In this document: piece by piece, positions 43,621-52,088 of the stretch
Numbering within the stretch: position 1 is the first letter of the stretch
How the letters are laid out: each line of letters begins with the position of its first letter
Source of the DNA: Halpernia sp048269545
GTDB lineage: Bacteria > Bacteroidota > Bacteroidia > Flavobacteriales > Weeksellaceae
DNA: 64,000 nt
Assembly: GCF_048269545.1 (NCBI RefSeq)
Contig: NZ_JBLXIJ010000004.1
Location: forward strand, 1-64,000
Direction: 5' to 3'
Position numbers and translations under genes: made by a program
The notes under the pieces: model-generated
Told to the model about the DNA's origin: nothing
Seen by the model: only the letters and a program-made list of their open reading frames with translations
Databases searched by the model: none

Positions 43621-44193
43621 ATGATGGGCTTCAGTAATCTTAAAATACCAAAACTTTGTGAATTTTGTGAGAAGCCATTTGAAGCAAAAACAGTTGCCAC
43701 GAGATTTTGCAGTAAGTATTGCTCTGAAAAATTGGGAAAACGGCAAAAACAGTTGGCAAAAGAAATCGAAGCAAAAAATACACTGTTAGAAAACTCGGTT
43801 TCTAAAATTGCTGAATTGCAAACACGACCATATATATCTGTGAGCGAAGCGGAAATGCTTTTTGGAATTTCAAAAAATACGATTCATAGATTAATTAAAA
43901 ATAAAAAAATACCTTCAATCAATTTAGGAGAGCGACTTACTCGTGTAAGCAAAGTAGATATAGAAAAAATGTTTACTACAGTTGAAATACCAGATAAATC
44001 TAAAGATATACCTGAGAAACCCAATTTTGAAGTTGGTAATTGTTATACAATTTCCGAAATTAGTTCAAAATTCCATGCTGATCCTGCAACAGTAAATAGA
44101 GTAATTAAAAGAAACAAAATTCCCACAAAACAAGTTGGAAGTTTCGTGTATGTGCCTAAAAATTTAATTGATAAAATATTTGCAGGAAAATGA
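43621..44193 (+). CDS. Zinc-ribbon and double helix-turn-helix (excisionase-like) protein
   Basis: 190 residues. Residues about 11-36 hold a small zinc-ribbon pattern (CEFCEKPFEAK followed by CSKYC). Two MerR/excisionase-type helix-turn-helix units follow. The first is YISVSEAEMLFGISKNTIHRLIKNKKIPS near 70-90; the second is CYTISEISSKFHADPATVNRVIKRNKIPT near 142-170. It overlaps the integrase gene by four bases, so it probably regulates integration or excision. The start could be this ATG or the next codon, also ATG. Confidence 0.78.
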   Translation: MMGFSNLKIPKLCEFCEKPFEAKTVATRFCSKYCSEKLGKRQKQLAKEIEAKNTLLENSVSKIAELQTRPYISVSEAEMLFGISKNTIHRLIKNKKIPSINLGERLTRVSKVDIEKMFTTVEIPDKSKDIPEKPNFEVGNCYTISEISSKFHADPATVNRVIKRNKIPTKQVGSFVYVPKNLIDKIFAGK

Positions 44194-45446
44194 AAGAGCT
44201 ATTAAAAACCAAAGTTACAGTAAGGCTTCGAAAAGCCGAATTCCGAAAAGAATGGTTTATTTATTTGGAAAGCTATCCCGTTATGATTTCTGGAAAAAAA
44301 GATGTTCAAAGAATTCGAGAATATTTGAATCGTAGTGTCACAACTGTAGATTTTGATAAGAAAAGACCTGCAAGAACAACCCAAGAATCCATTTCATTTA
44401 AACCTAAAAGAGATGACAATGGTATTATCGTTTGCAAAAGTGAAAGCGACCGAGAAACTATGCTTTACGCAGATTCTATGAGGAAATTGAGACAGCGGGA
44501 ATATGATAATTTTGAACTTTACAACGAGCTTGATTTAATTCAAGTGGAACAGAAAGAAAAATCACAAGAAAATTTTGTAAAATATTTTGAGTTGCTCGTC
44601 AAAAAGCGACACAAAAATAATTCCGAATCCATTCAAGTAAATTGGTATCGGTCGATAGAATTTCTAAAAGAATTTGGTGGCGAAACAATCGAGTTCTCCC
44701 GAATTGACACGAAGTTTTGCGAAAATTTTAAATCATATTTGTTGACTGCAAAAAGTGGAGGAACCAATGAAGGCAATATTTCTCAGAACACCGCTTCAAC
44801 CTATTTTTCTGTTTTTAAAGCTGCATTAAAACAAGCTTTTATTGATGGATATTTTACAACTGATATTTCAGGTAAAATAAAAGGAATTCCCCACGAAGAA
44901 TCGAGAAGAGAATATTTAACGCTAGAAGAACTCAATATTTTAGCCGAAACACCCTGCAAAATTGATGTGTTAAAACGTGCAGCACTTTTTTCGGCATTGA
45001 CGGGTTTGCGACATTCTGATATTCAAAAATTGAAATGGAGCGAAATAAGTATTGAAAACGATCAGCCAAGGATCAATTTCACGCAAAAAAAGACAAAAGG
45101 TGTAGAGTATATGCCGATTTCGCAACAAGCATTACAGCTTTGTGGCGAAATTGATTTGCCGAATGAATTGGTTTTTAAACATTTAACAGATCCTTCTTGG
45201 ATTTCTCGTCCATTAAAAATATGGATTGAAAGTGCAGGAATCACAAAAAAAATAACTTTTCACAATTTCAGACATACTTTTGCAACGCTTCAACTTTCGA
45301 GTGGAACTGATATTTATACAGTAAGTAAAATGCTTGGACATACAAATGTGAAAACCACGCAAGTTTATGCAAAAGTTGTTGATGAAAAGAAAAATGTAGC
45401 GGCAGAAGCTATAAAGTTAAAATCTTTAAATTCCAAATCAAAATGA
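44190..45446 (+). CDS. Tyrosine recombinase (integrase)
   Basis: 418 residues. An N-terminal arm region precedes a SAM-like core-binding domain (about 125-220, ENFVKYFELLVKKRHKNNSESIQVNWYRS). The catalytic domain has Arg in ALTGLRHSDIQKLKW, His-x-x-Arg in FHNFRHTFATLQL, His in MLGHTNVKTT and the nucleophile Tyr in QVYAKV. It should integrate and excise the element at its attachment site. It is coupled to genes on both sides by four-base overlaps. Confidence 0.92.
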   Translation: MKELLKTKVTVRLRKAEFRKEWFIYLESYPVMISGKKDVQRIREYLNRSVTTVDFDKKRPARTTQESISFKPKRDDNGIIVCKSESDRETMLYADSMRKLRQREYDNFELYNELDLIQVEQKEKSQENFVKYFELLVKKRHKNNSESIQVNWYRSIEFLKEFGGETIEFSRIDTKFCENFKSYLLTAKSGGTNEGNISQNTASTYFSVFKAALKQAFIDGYFTTDISGKIKGIPHEESRREYLTLEELNILAETPCKIDVLKRAALFSALTGLRHSDIQKLKWSEISIENDQPRINFTQKKTKGVEYMPISQQALQLCGEIDLPNELVFKHLTDPSWISRPLKIWIESAGITKKITFHNFRHTFATLQLSSGTDIYTVSKMLGHTNVKTTQVYAKVVDEKKNVAAEAIKLKSLNSKSK

Positions 45447-46186
45447 AGATAAAATACTTTGAATATATCGCTATTTATTTGTCCGTTTTTCTCGCTTGTC
45501 TGTTCATTGGTTATTCAGGTCGAGAATATTTTATCAAAAAAGGAGCAGATGAGTTTACAATTAATTTATTTTTCTGGGTTGGTATTGGTTTCGGTGCATT
45601 AATTTTTGTATTTATAATTTTATTTCTTGACCCAGTAGTAACATGGGTAGTAAAATATTTTTCAAACAATTCAAAATCTGAGATTGTTGAAAAACAAGAA
45701 GATGAACCAAAGAATATTCAAATACTTAATTCGACTGAAAATTTAGAAATTCCAGTTGAAAAAATTACAGATACAAATGTAGTACGGAAAATTCAGCATC
45801 AGAAAAAAGTACAACAGGACCAAGAAAAAATAGAAATTGCACTAAATTATGCCAAACAGAAATTTGCTCTGTATGTTTCAGACAAAGATTTAGACTTTCT
45901 TTGTGATGCTGTTGCTTCCTATTCCAGGAAAGAAAGTGTTTCAGATTCAATATTGGTTGAAACAAAAAATCTTTCTACTACAGATCTTTATCACTTTGGT
46001 TGGAATATTTGGAATCACTTTGGAGGAAGTAGTCATCTATATCAACAAGAGATTGCAGTACTTTTGAAATCTACTTTCCAGAAACTAAATAAGCTTGATG
46101 TTGGAACTATAAAAAGTCATTTAACAGATCCTGACACAAAAGAAACTGTTATTAAACTACAAGAAGATTTAGCCGAGTACAAATAA
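45443..46186 (+). CDS. Hypothetical membrane protein in the integrase operon
   Basis: 247 residues, no family recognised. Two membrane helices lie at about residues 7-25 and 36-60. A cytoplasmic region of about 180 residues follows, charged and helical, with KIQHQKKVQQDQEKIEIALNYAKQK as a likely coiled coil. The last half contains LYHFGWNIWNHFGGSSHLYQQEIAVLL. It starts inside the integrase stop region (ATGA overlap) and is closed by a long hairpin terminator. It may be a cargo gene of the element. Confidence 0.65.
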   Translation: MKIKYFEYIAIYLSVFLACLFIGYSGREYFIKKGADEFTINLFFWVGIGFGALIFVFIILFLDPVVTWVVKYFSNNSKSEIVEKQEDEPKNIQILNSTENLEIPVEKITDTNVVRKIQHQKKVQQDQEKIEIALNYAKQKFALYVSDKDLDFLCDAVASYSRKESVSDSILVETKNLSTTDLYHFGWNIWNHFGGSSHLYQQEIAVLLKSTFQKLNKLDVGTIKSHLTDPDTKETVIKLQEDLAEYK

Positions 46187-46217
46187 TCTTTAAAAATTAG
46201 AAACGATTATATATGTT

Positions 46218-46273
46218 AAGTGTTTTCTCTGTGATTGCGTGTTTATCGCTGTCACAGAGAAAACACTTTTTTT
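46218..46273. terminator. Long perfect hairpin terminator
   Basis: AAGTGTTTTCTCTGTGA (46218-46234) and TCACAGAGAAAACACTT (46252-46268) form a perfect 17-bp stem; GCG and CGC inside the loop could extend the structure. T residues follow to 46273. It separates the integrase operon from the replication and mobilization genes. Confidence 0.85.
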
Positions 46274-46304
46274 CTTTGCACCATAACAATCAAAAACAAT
46301 AGTT

Positions 46305-46682
46305 ATGGACAGCAATGAAATTTCATTCGAAAACCTGCCGAGAGCAGTCGCACATTTGGCGAGCGAAATCGCCGAAATTAAATTTCTTGTAGAAAGAAAA
46401 GAAACTCCTTTAATTCCCCCAAAAAGAATCCCAATCGACATTGAAGCAGCTTGCCAATTAATTGGAAAAGCAAAACCGACGGTTTACACTTTAGTAAGAA
46501 CCCGAAAAATTCCGTGCTATAAAAACGGGAAGAAACTCTATTTTTTTGAAGATGAATTATTGGAGTGGATTTCCCAAGGAAAAAAGAAAACATTACAAGA
46601 AATTCAATCTGAAGCCGACGCCAATTTTAAGAAAAATTTCAGAAAATCGAATGGTGAGTTTAATCAAAATTCACAAAGATGA
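46305..46682 (+). CDS. Helix-turn-helix, excisionase-family protein
   Basis: 125 residues. The DNA-binding unit is PIDIEAACQLIGKAKPTVYTLVRTRKIPCYKNGKKLYFFEDELLEWIS (about 43-92), typical of HTH_17 proteins that precede replication genes in Bacteroidota mobile elements. The N-terminus is acidic and helical. It overlaps the helicase gene by four bases. It may regulate replication or excision of the element. Confidence 0.82.
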   Translation: MDSNEISFENLPRAVAHLASEIAEIKFLVERKETPLIPPKRIPIDIEAACQLIGKAKPTVYTLVRTRKIPCYKNGKKLYFFEDELLEWISQGKKKTLQEIQSEADANFKKNFRKSNGEFNQNSQR

Positions 46683-47908
46683 GCCAAAAAATCCCCTACA
46701 TCCGAGTCGGAACAACTTACTATAAAATAATCGAAAAGCCATTAATATCGGGAGATACAACCTCAGTTTTGGTTCGTTGGAATCGCGAAACAATCATTAG
46801 TGATCACGGCAAAGCTTTTCTTTCATCAATCGCAAAATATGATGGTTTTTGTTGCATTCCGGAACATTTAGATTATCAACAAATCGTTCAAGGTTTTTAT
46901 AATATTTACAACGAAATTCCATTTCTGCCTTCTTCTGAAAGTGAAAATTTGAAAAATTCAATTCCTTTTTCTTTGAATTTTGTGAAGCATATTTTCGGAG
47001 AACAGTTAGAATTGGGTTTAGATTATTTGAAAATTCTATTACAATTTCCTACTCAAATTTTACCGATTCTTTGTTTGGTAAGCAAAGAAAGAGCTACCGG
47101 AAAATCAACTTTCATCAAATGGTTGAAAGAAATTTTCGGGTTAAATATGACTTACATTAAAGGAGATTCGTTCGGAAGCCAATTTAATTCTGATTGGGCA
47201 GCAATGTTGGTTGTGGCAATCGATGAAGTTTTCTTTGATAAAAAAGAAATCACCGAAAGATTAAAATATTTATCAACAACCAATAAAGACAAGTTGGAAG
47301 CCAAAGGAAAAGACCGAGAAGAGATTGATTTTTTCGCCAAGTTTATTTTGTGTTCCAATAACGAAGAAAATTTCATTCAAATTGATGAAAACGAAATCAG
47401 GTTTTGGATTCTAAAAATAAATCCGATAAAAGTTGAAAACACCGAGTTTCTCGACAATCTCATTTCAGAAATTCCTCATTTTCTTCGGTTTTTAATTGAT
47501 AGACCATTTTCAACAGAAAGGAAAACAAGAATGTGGTTTTCTGCCGATGAAATCAGGACAAAAGCACTTCAAAAACTGGTTTTCAAGAACAACAATAAGC
47601 TAGAATCTAAAATTATTGAGTTGCTGTACGAGTTTTTTGAAAGCAACAACGATGAAGAAATTAATATCGTTCCACAAGATATTCTCAATATGATGAACAG
47701 GATGTTTCGACCGACGTATTGGACGAGAAATGACATTCGAAATGTTTTAAAGGAAATGTGGAAACTAAATCCGCAAAACAACGGCTTAACCTACATCAGA
47801 TACGACATTGATTTTGCAGGAGCATTCTATCAAAACAATTCCGTTGGGCGATTTTTCACCGTTAAAAGAGATTTCATTCTTCAGAAATATGTTGAAATGT
47901 TGAATTGA
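46679..47908 (+). CDS. SF3/D5-like helicase of the mobile element
   Basis: 409 residues. A P-loop in LVSKERATGKSTFIKWLKEIFG near residues 136-157 is followed by VVAIDEVFFDKKEI (Walker B) and AKFILCSNNEENFIQID (sensor-like). The arrangement resembles P4/D5-type primase-helicases (DUF5906-like). A Toprim primase gene follows after an iteron-like cluster, so the two probably replicate the excised circle. No primase catalytic motif is seen within this protein. Confidence 0.78.
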   Translation: MSQKIPYIRVGTTYYKIIEKPLISGDTTSVLVRWNRETIISDHGKAFLSSIAKYDGFCCIPEHLDYQQIVQGFYNIYNEIPFLPSSESENLKNSIPFSLNFVKHIFGEQLELGLDYLKILLQFPTQILPILCLVSKERATGKSTFIKWLKEIFGLNMTYIKGDSFGSQFNSDWAAMLVVAIDEVFFDKKEITERLKYLSTTNKDKLEAKGKDREEIDFFAKFILCSNNEENFIQIDENEIRFWILKINPIKVENTEFLDNLISEIPHFLRFLIDRPFSTERKTRMWFSADEIRTKALQKLVFKNNNKLESKIIELLYEFFESNNDEEINIVPQDILNMMNRMFRPTYWTRNDIRNVLKEMWKLNPQNNGLTYIRYDIDFAGAFYQNNSVGRFFTVKRDFILQKYVEMLN

Positions 47909-47953
47909 TTGATAATGAAAAGAAAATCAACTAATTACTTCTCTACAAAATCC

Positions 47954-48085
47954 TCAACAAACTTTTAAAGCCACTTTTTTGTTGAGTGTTTGTTGAGCTT
48001 AAAAACTAAAGTTTGTTGAATTGTTGAGCTTTTGTTGAATGGTTAAATTATTAATAATCAATAGTTTAATGCATTATTTCAACAA
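47954..48085. repeat. Iteron-like cluster, candidate replication origin
   Basis: Five direct copies of TTGTTGA start at 47979, 47990, 48013, 48021 and 48032, with single inverted copies (TCAACAA) at 47954 and 48079. Several copies extend to TTTGTTGAGC or TTTGTTGAAT. The block lies in the 221-base gap between helicase and primase genes, next to AT-rich sequence (TTATTAATAATCAATAG). The layout is that of an iteron-regulated origin. Confidence 0.6.
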
Positions 48086-48129
48086 TTCTACAGAAAATTA
48101 CAATAATTAATACCCGAAAAATCTACAAG

Positions 48130-49008
48130 ATGAATTGCAAACAATTTAATACAATATCGTTGGAAGAAGTCCTCCAAATTCTCGGACACCTTCCAACAAA
48201 ACAAACGGAAAAAGAAGCATGGTTTCTCAATCCATTTGCCAAAGAAAACCACGCCTCTTTTAAAATTAATAAAAACCTAAACTATTGGTATTTGCACTCT
48301 GAAGGAATTGGCGGAAACAATGTCAATTTTATGAAAAAATATTTGAATGCTTCTGTAAAAGAAGTTTTAGAATGGGCGGAAAATCAAAATTTTTCTTCTT
48401 TTCAACATCAAAATTTTCCAAATCAGAAATTAGAAAATCTTTCTAAAAACTATGAAATCATTGAAATTAAAAATGTTCTGCATCCTGCACTTTTAGAATA
48501 TTTAAAAACAAGAAAAGTAGAAAATCAAATTGTGTTTTTACAAGAAATTCATTATCGAATGAATGACAAGAATTACTTCGGAATTGGTTTTAAAAACGAT
48601 TCTGGCGGTTACGAAATTCGCAATAAATATTCAAAAATTTGTTTAGGCAAAAAAGATATTTCTACGATAAAAAACGATTCAAATTCAGTAAGGATTTTCG
48701 AAGGTTTTTTCGACTTTCTTTCCTTTAAAAATGTCGAAAATTTTTTAGAAAAAGAAGCTTCGGATTATCTCATTTTGAATTCTGTTTCGATGATTCATAA
48801 TATTAAAAATTCACTCGGAAATTATGAAAACATTGAGCTTTATTTTGATAATGATGAAGCCGGAAATAGGGCAGTTGAAATGATTGAAAATGAAAACAAA
48901 AATGTAGAAGATTGTCGGATTTTGTATTCAGGTTTTAAAGACTTAAATGATTGGTTAATTCACAAAAATCCATCAAATGAAAGGCAAGTGAAGCACAGGA
49001 GAAGGTGA
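48130..49008 (+). CDS. Toprim domain DNA primase-like protein
   Basis: 292 residues. The N-terminal region (LEEVLQILGHLPTKQTEKEAWFLNPFAKENHASFKIN) is like the CHC2-type zinc-finger domain of Bacteroidota mobile-element primases, although the cysteines are missing. The Toprim domain lies at about 190-265: VRIFEGFFDFLSF (catalytic Glu) and NIELYFDNDEAGNRAVEMI (DxD). It ends KDLNDWLIH plus a basic tail. It probably primes replication of the element with the neighbouring helicase. Confidence 0.83.
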   Translation: MNCKQFNTISLEEVLQILGHLPTKQTEKEAWFLNPFAKENHASFKINKNLNYWYLHSEGIGGNNVNFMKKYLNASVKEVLEWAENQNFSSFQHQNFPNQKLENLSKNYEIIEIKNVLHPALLEYLKTRKVENQIVFLQEIHYRMNDKNYFGIGFKNDSGGYEIRNKYSKICLGKKDISTIKNDSNSVRIFEGFFDFLSFKNVENFLEKEASDYLILNSVSMIHNIKNSLGNYENIELYFDNDEAGNRAVEMIENENKNVEDCRILYSGFKDLNDWLIHKNPSNERQVKHRRR

Positions 49009-49062
49009 GTGAAATAAACACAGGTAAATATGGTGGGATGCTAGTGCAAAAAGTACCCAAAG

Positions 49063-49092
49063 TTTACAATAAGCGTGGTCGCTGATTGTAAA
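49063..49092. promoter_or_regulatory. Palindrome, candidate origin of transfer (oriT)
   Basis: Arms TTTACAATAAGCG (49063-49075) and CGCTGATTGTAAA (49080-49092) match at 12 of 13 positions around loop TGGT. It lies in the gap just before mobC and mobA, the usual place of an oriT. No terminator-like T run follows. The nick site cannot be placed from sequence alone. Confidence 0.6.
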
Positions 49093-49153
49093 ATTGGAAT
49101 TTTTGATTTCTTCCTATCGTCAGAAATGTTTTTTAAAAATTAAAATTAATGAT

Positions 49154-49603
49154 ATGGAAAAAGACTTTTTAGAAGAATTTATAAATAAAGCCACCAAAGA
49201 AAATGACGCCAAAATTGCTCAGGAAAAAAGAAAAAAATATTTCCAAGAATTGGGTAGAAAAGGTGGTTTGAAAACTAAAGAAAATAAGAAATTAGATAAA
49301 GTGATTTCGATAAGAATGAACAATTCTGAATATGAAATTTTAATTCAAAAACAAGAAAAATATCCGCTAAAATTATCAACCTATATCCGAAATGTTTTGT
49401 TCGAAAAAGAATTAAAAATCAATGAATTTCAAACCGATGAAGTCTTACTTCATTTTGGAAATAATTTCAAAAAAATAACCAATCTTTTGCGAAATCGAGA
49501 ATGGAATGTTTTTGAAAATAAGAAAGAAATTTTAGCGAAAATTGAAGCGACGGTTGATTTGATTCATCAATATTTATACTCAAAAACTCAGAAAAATGAA
49601 TAA
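49154..49603 (+). CDS. mobC: MobC-like plasmid mobilization protein
   Basis: 149 residues from the ATG at 49154; a TTG 60 bases upstream would add residues that overlap the oriT candidate region and is less likely. The central part KKLDKVISIRMNNSEYEILIQKQ is the ribbon-helix-helix-like segment of Bacteroidota MobC. NEFQTDEVLLHFGNNFKKITNLLR is also typical. It binds oriT and assists the relaxase. It overlaps mobA by eight bases. Confidence 0.82.
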   Translation: MEKDFLEEFINKATKENDAKIAQEKRKKYFQELGRKGGLKTKENKKLDKVISIRMNNSEYEILIQKQEKYPLKLSTYIRNVLFEKELKINEFQTDEVLLHFGNNFKKITNLLRNREWNVFENKKEILAKIEATVDLIHQYLYSKTQKNE

Positions 49604-50516
49604 TTCCGCAACCACAAGAACCATTTCAAAAATTGCTTTAGAATACAACGGAAACGACAAAGGAACTGCGGAAATGGTGGCTTCAAATTGTCTTTTGAGT
49701 TCGACGGCCGAAGGTCAGTTTATGGAAATGAAAACCGTTGCAGACCGAAATTTAAAAGTGAAAAAGTGGGCTTTGACAGGTTATATTTCTCAACCAGACG
49801 AAATCGGGAGAAAGTTGACGGATGAAGAATTTACAGAAATCGCCAACAAAGCTTTAGAAAAAATTGGCGTGACAGAAAACAACCAATTTCGATTGGATAT
49901 TCATAACAGTACGAAACAAAAACACATTCATTTTATTGTGAACAGGATTGATATTTCTGGGAAATGTACTGTAAAATCACACGATGTAGGAAGAAGATTC
50001 GGAGAAGCAGTTCGGGAAGTTTGTAAAGAAAAAGGTTTGTTAACCGATGTGGAAATAGGGATTCAGAAAAAAGCAGAGATGCTTAGAAATTTAAAAGAAA
50101 CTTTAAAATCAGCAAAAAATTTTGATGAACTTATTTTTAAAATGAAAGAAAGAGGTTTTGAAATTCAATTATCCAAGAATGTGAAAGACGGCGTTTCGGG
50201 AATGCGAATCGTGATGGAGAAAGATAAAAACCCCAATACAGACAGAATTTATAAAGCAGGCTACAAACTTTCTGAAATTACCAGCAAGTTGAAAATTGCA
50301 GACATCAAAGCGGTTCTCAATGAAAATAAAGAGAAAAAATTGGATGATGAAACTGTTTTTTCTGAAAATTTTAACCAAGAAAACAATGGAAATATACAAA
50401 AAATCAACTCCGTAATCAGCGAAGTTGGGAAAGCAATTGAGCAGTTTTTACAACCTACTTACACCTCTAATTCAGATGATGAATTATTAAAGAAAAAGAG
50501 GAGAAAATCAAGATAA
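49596..50516 (+). CDS. mobA: MobA-type relaxase (MobP family)
   Basis: 306 residues. The relaxase N-terminal domain contains GTAEMVASNCLLSSTAEGQFMEMK. The metal-binding histidine motif is in STKQKHIHFIVNRIDISGK near residues 108-126. The catalytic tyrosine is probably among the first residues of the domain or in Tyr14 or Tyr60; I cannot fix it. The enzyme nicks oriT and pilots the strand to the recipient. The C-terminal tail is charged and lacks a helicase domain, as in mobilizable elements. Confidence 0.87.
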   Translation: MNNSATTRTISKIALEYNGNDKGTAEMVASNCLLSSTAEGQFMEMKTVADRNLKVKKWALTGYISQPDEIGRKLTDEEFTEIANKALEKIGVTENNQFRLDIHNSTKQKHIHFIVNRIDISGKCTVKSHDVGRRFGEAVREVCKEKGLLTDVEIGIQKKAEMLRNLKETLKSAKNFDELIFKMKERGFEIQLSKNVKDGVSGMRIVMEKDKNPNTDRIYKAGYKLSEITSKLKIADIKAVLNENKEKKLDDETVFSENFNQENNGNIQKINSVISEVGKAIEQFLQPTYTSNSDDELLKKKRRKSR

Positions 50517-50538
50517 TAATTGAAAAAAATCAAAAAAA

Positions 50539-51177
50539 ATGGAAAATCAAAAACAAAACGACGGAACGAAAAGCAACGGAATGGAATTGCTGGAAAACGT
50601 GATAAAATCTAATGAGAAAAATATTGCTTCAAACGAAGCAAATATCGAACAATTTGTAAAAGTTGAATTTGTTATGGAAGACTTTATCAATTCGTCAAAA
50701 CATATCCAGACTGGTTTGCGTGATGTAAGTGCAAAGTATGATAATGTCGAGAAATTGTATGAATTGGAGCAAGTGAAAAGAACTGAATTTCTTGCCAATA
50801 TTCCCACCAAAATAGAAACAGTTCTTTCGCAAGAAACCATTGATTTTTATAAAAATTTTGAAAATAAAGTTAAAAGACTAGAAAAATTTATCTGGAGTGG
50901 AATTGGAGTTACTGTTTTTTCGGTTTTATTGATGATAATTTCCATCAATTTCGCAACCAAATGGTACAAAGAAAGCATCAAAGCAAAAAGTGAACTGCGC
51001 CAAGATATTTTAAATGAAATTGCTGGTGAAGGAAAAAAAATCTATGATGAAAAGGAGATGAAAATATTGAGTGAAAATACTGAAATTATGCAGCTTTGGA
51101 TTAAGAATAATCCTAAAATGGCAGTTGATTTTTTGAGATTTAAAGATGGGTTTGATGCGAGGAAGGAATCTAAATAA
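50539..51177 (+). CDS. Hypothetical membrane protein behind the relaxase
   Basis: 212 residues, no family named with confidence. A long helical N-terminal half (about 1-115) precedes one membrane helix (about 115-137, IWSGIGVTVFSVLLMIISI) and a charged C-terminal tail. Similar proteins often follow mobA in Bacteroidota elements. It may couple the relaxosome to the membrane or the helper conjugation machinery. It is the last gene of the mobilization operon, 22 bases behind mobA. Confidence 0.7.
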   Translation: MENQKQNDGTKSNGMELLENVIKSNEKNIASNEANIEQFVKVEFVMEDFINSSKHIQTGLRDVSAKYDNVEKLYELEQVKRTEFLANIPTKIETVLSQETIDFYKNFENKVKRLEKFIWSGIGVTVFSVLLMIISINFATKWYKESIKAKSELRQDILNEIAGEGKKIYDEKEMKILSENTEIMQLWIKNNPKMAVDFLRFKDGFDARKESK

Positions 51178-51194
51178 GAAATACTCTTTTCTAT

Positions 51195-51247
51195 AATGAT
51201 TGTTATTTCAATCAATGAATACATATTTGTATGAAATAACAATCATT
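51195..51247. promoter_or_regulatory. Operator of hipB: 16-bp perfect inverted repeat around the promoter
   Basis: AATGATTGTTATTTCA (51195-51210) and TGAAATAACAATCATT (51232-51247) are exact reverse complements, 21 bases apart. The spacer holds CATATTTG (51222-51229), a one-mismatch -7 box. Binding of the HipB-like regulator encoded just downstream would cover the promoter, so this is a strong candidate for autorepression. Confidence 0.7.
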
Positions 51248-51253
51248 AATATT

Positions 51254-51538
51254 GTGCAACAAGAAGTAATTCTTCTTAAATTCAATCAATTATTAGAACA
51301 AATGGGCGAAAACATCAAACTCGCAAGAAAACGTAGAAAACTCACTGCGACACAAGTCTCAGAAAGAGCTGGAATTGCTCGTTCAACATTATATTTGATT
51401 GAAAAAGGCGATTCTAGTGTTCCTATGGGTGCATATTTTAATGTTTTGAGGGTTTTAGGATTACAAAATGATTTCCTGAAATTAGCAGCTGATGATGAGT
51501 TTGGCAGAAAATTACAGGATTTGGAATTGCTGAAATAA
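51254..51538 (+). CDS. HipB-like antitoxin, XRE family regulator
   Basis: 94 residues if translation begins at the GTG at 51254, the first plausible start downstream of the promoter; the ATG at 51302 would give 78 residues. MGENIKLARKRRKLTATQVSERAGIARSTLYLIEKGDSSVP is a clear XRE helix-turn-helix. LGLQNDFLKLAADDEFGRKLQDLELLK matches HipB-type proteins of Bacteroidota. It should bind and neutralise HipA and repress its own operon. Its toxin partner is broken. Confidence 0.8.
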   Translation: MQQEVILLKFNQLLEQMGENIKLARKRRKLTATQVSERAGIARSTLYLIEKGDSSVPMGAYFNVLRVLGLQNDFLKLAADDEFGRKLQDLELLK

Positions 51539-51546
51539 ATTTTAAA

Positions 51547-51612
51547 ATGAAACAAGGAAAATTTGATATCTACGTTTTTGCCGATTGGAAGTTTAGCGGT
51601 AAACTTCCTTAA
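51547..51612 (+). pseudogene. N-terminal fragment of hipA
   Basis: A 21-codon frame eight bases after hipB begins MKQGKFDIYVFADW, which resembles the first residues of Bacteroidota HipA kinases. After this it diverges and stops. The rest of the N-terminal subdomain is absent. The matching kinase C-terminal part lies at 56806. The sequence breaks at a hairpin: GGAAGTTTA (51587-51595) and TAAACTTCC (51600-51608). Confidence 0.6.
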
Positions 51613-52031
51613 AAAAATTTGTAAATGAAATTAGAATATGTGGAAATTACACTATGCTGTGGCTACTTTTAAATATAGTTCCTAAAGGAAAACTAATCGT
51701 TTGGGAGATTTTAGAAGCTAAAATAAAATACAATGTCAACACACTTCGAATTCATTGTTGTTGGTTAGGATCACCTCATCCATTTAACTCATTTCGAAAT
51801 CGGAGTACACACATCGAGTTATTCACAAAACCCAATATTACTTGGCTTTAGAAGGGTAATTTGAATAATCTTAATTGACCAAAAACATTTTTTTTATTTT
51901 CTACCCCCGATCAAAAACAAGCCACTTGCATCTCTTTTTTTGCAAACAGAAATAAACACTTTCTTAATTTGCTTTTACGAAATAAAAAAAAGATGTTGGC
52001 GGAAAGTTAGTTATCCTACTTACTTAAAAAG
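51613..52031. other. Gene-less stretch behind the hipA fragment
   Basis: No supported gene is present. A 65-codon frame (51654-51851) contains IVPKGKLIVWEILEAK, which might be a relic of another gene, but composition and length do not support a functional protein. Several short frames are interrupted by stops. The region probably consists of debris at an insertion boundary. Confidence 0.5.
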
Positions 52032-52065
52032 AAAGAGGCTATCCTTATTTCAGAATAACCTCTTT
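52032..52065 (-). terminator. Terminator of the small-gene cluster
   Basis: Read on the - strand, AAAGAGGTTAT (52065-52055) pairs with ATAGCCTCTTT (52042-52032) with one mismatch and is followed by T-rich sequence. It lies 24 bases behind the stop of the 57-codon gene. Confidence 0.65.
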
Positions 52066-52088
52066 TATTTACAAAAATAAGTTCCATC

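Larger units (their letters stand above)
43473..51180. mobile_element. Integrative mobilizable element downstream of dnaK
   Basis: The cluster contains, in order, an excisionase-like regulator, tyrosine recombinase, membrane protein, second excisionase-like protein, helicase, iteron-like repeats, Toprim primase, an oriT-like palindrome, MobC, MobA relaxase and a membrane protein, all on the + strand. This is the composition of Bacteroidota mobilizable transposons that rely on a helper conjugative element. The left end should lie between the dnaK terminator and 43621. I could not identify matching attL/attR sequences, and the right end is uncertain: it may include the hip and restriction genes. 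Confidence 0.75.

Noticed and set aside
51654..51851. 65-codon frame with IVPKGKLIVWEILEAK, considered as a relic of an MGMT-like or other gene
   Set aside because: Too short and too degenerate to name; neighbouring frames are full of stops.
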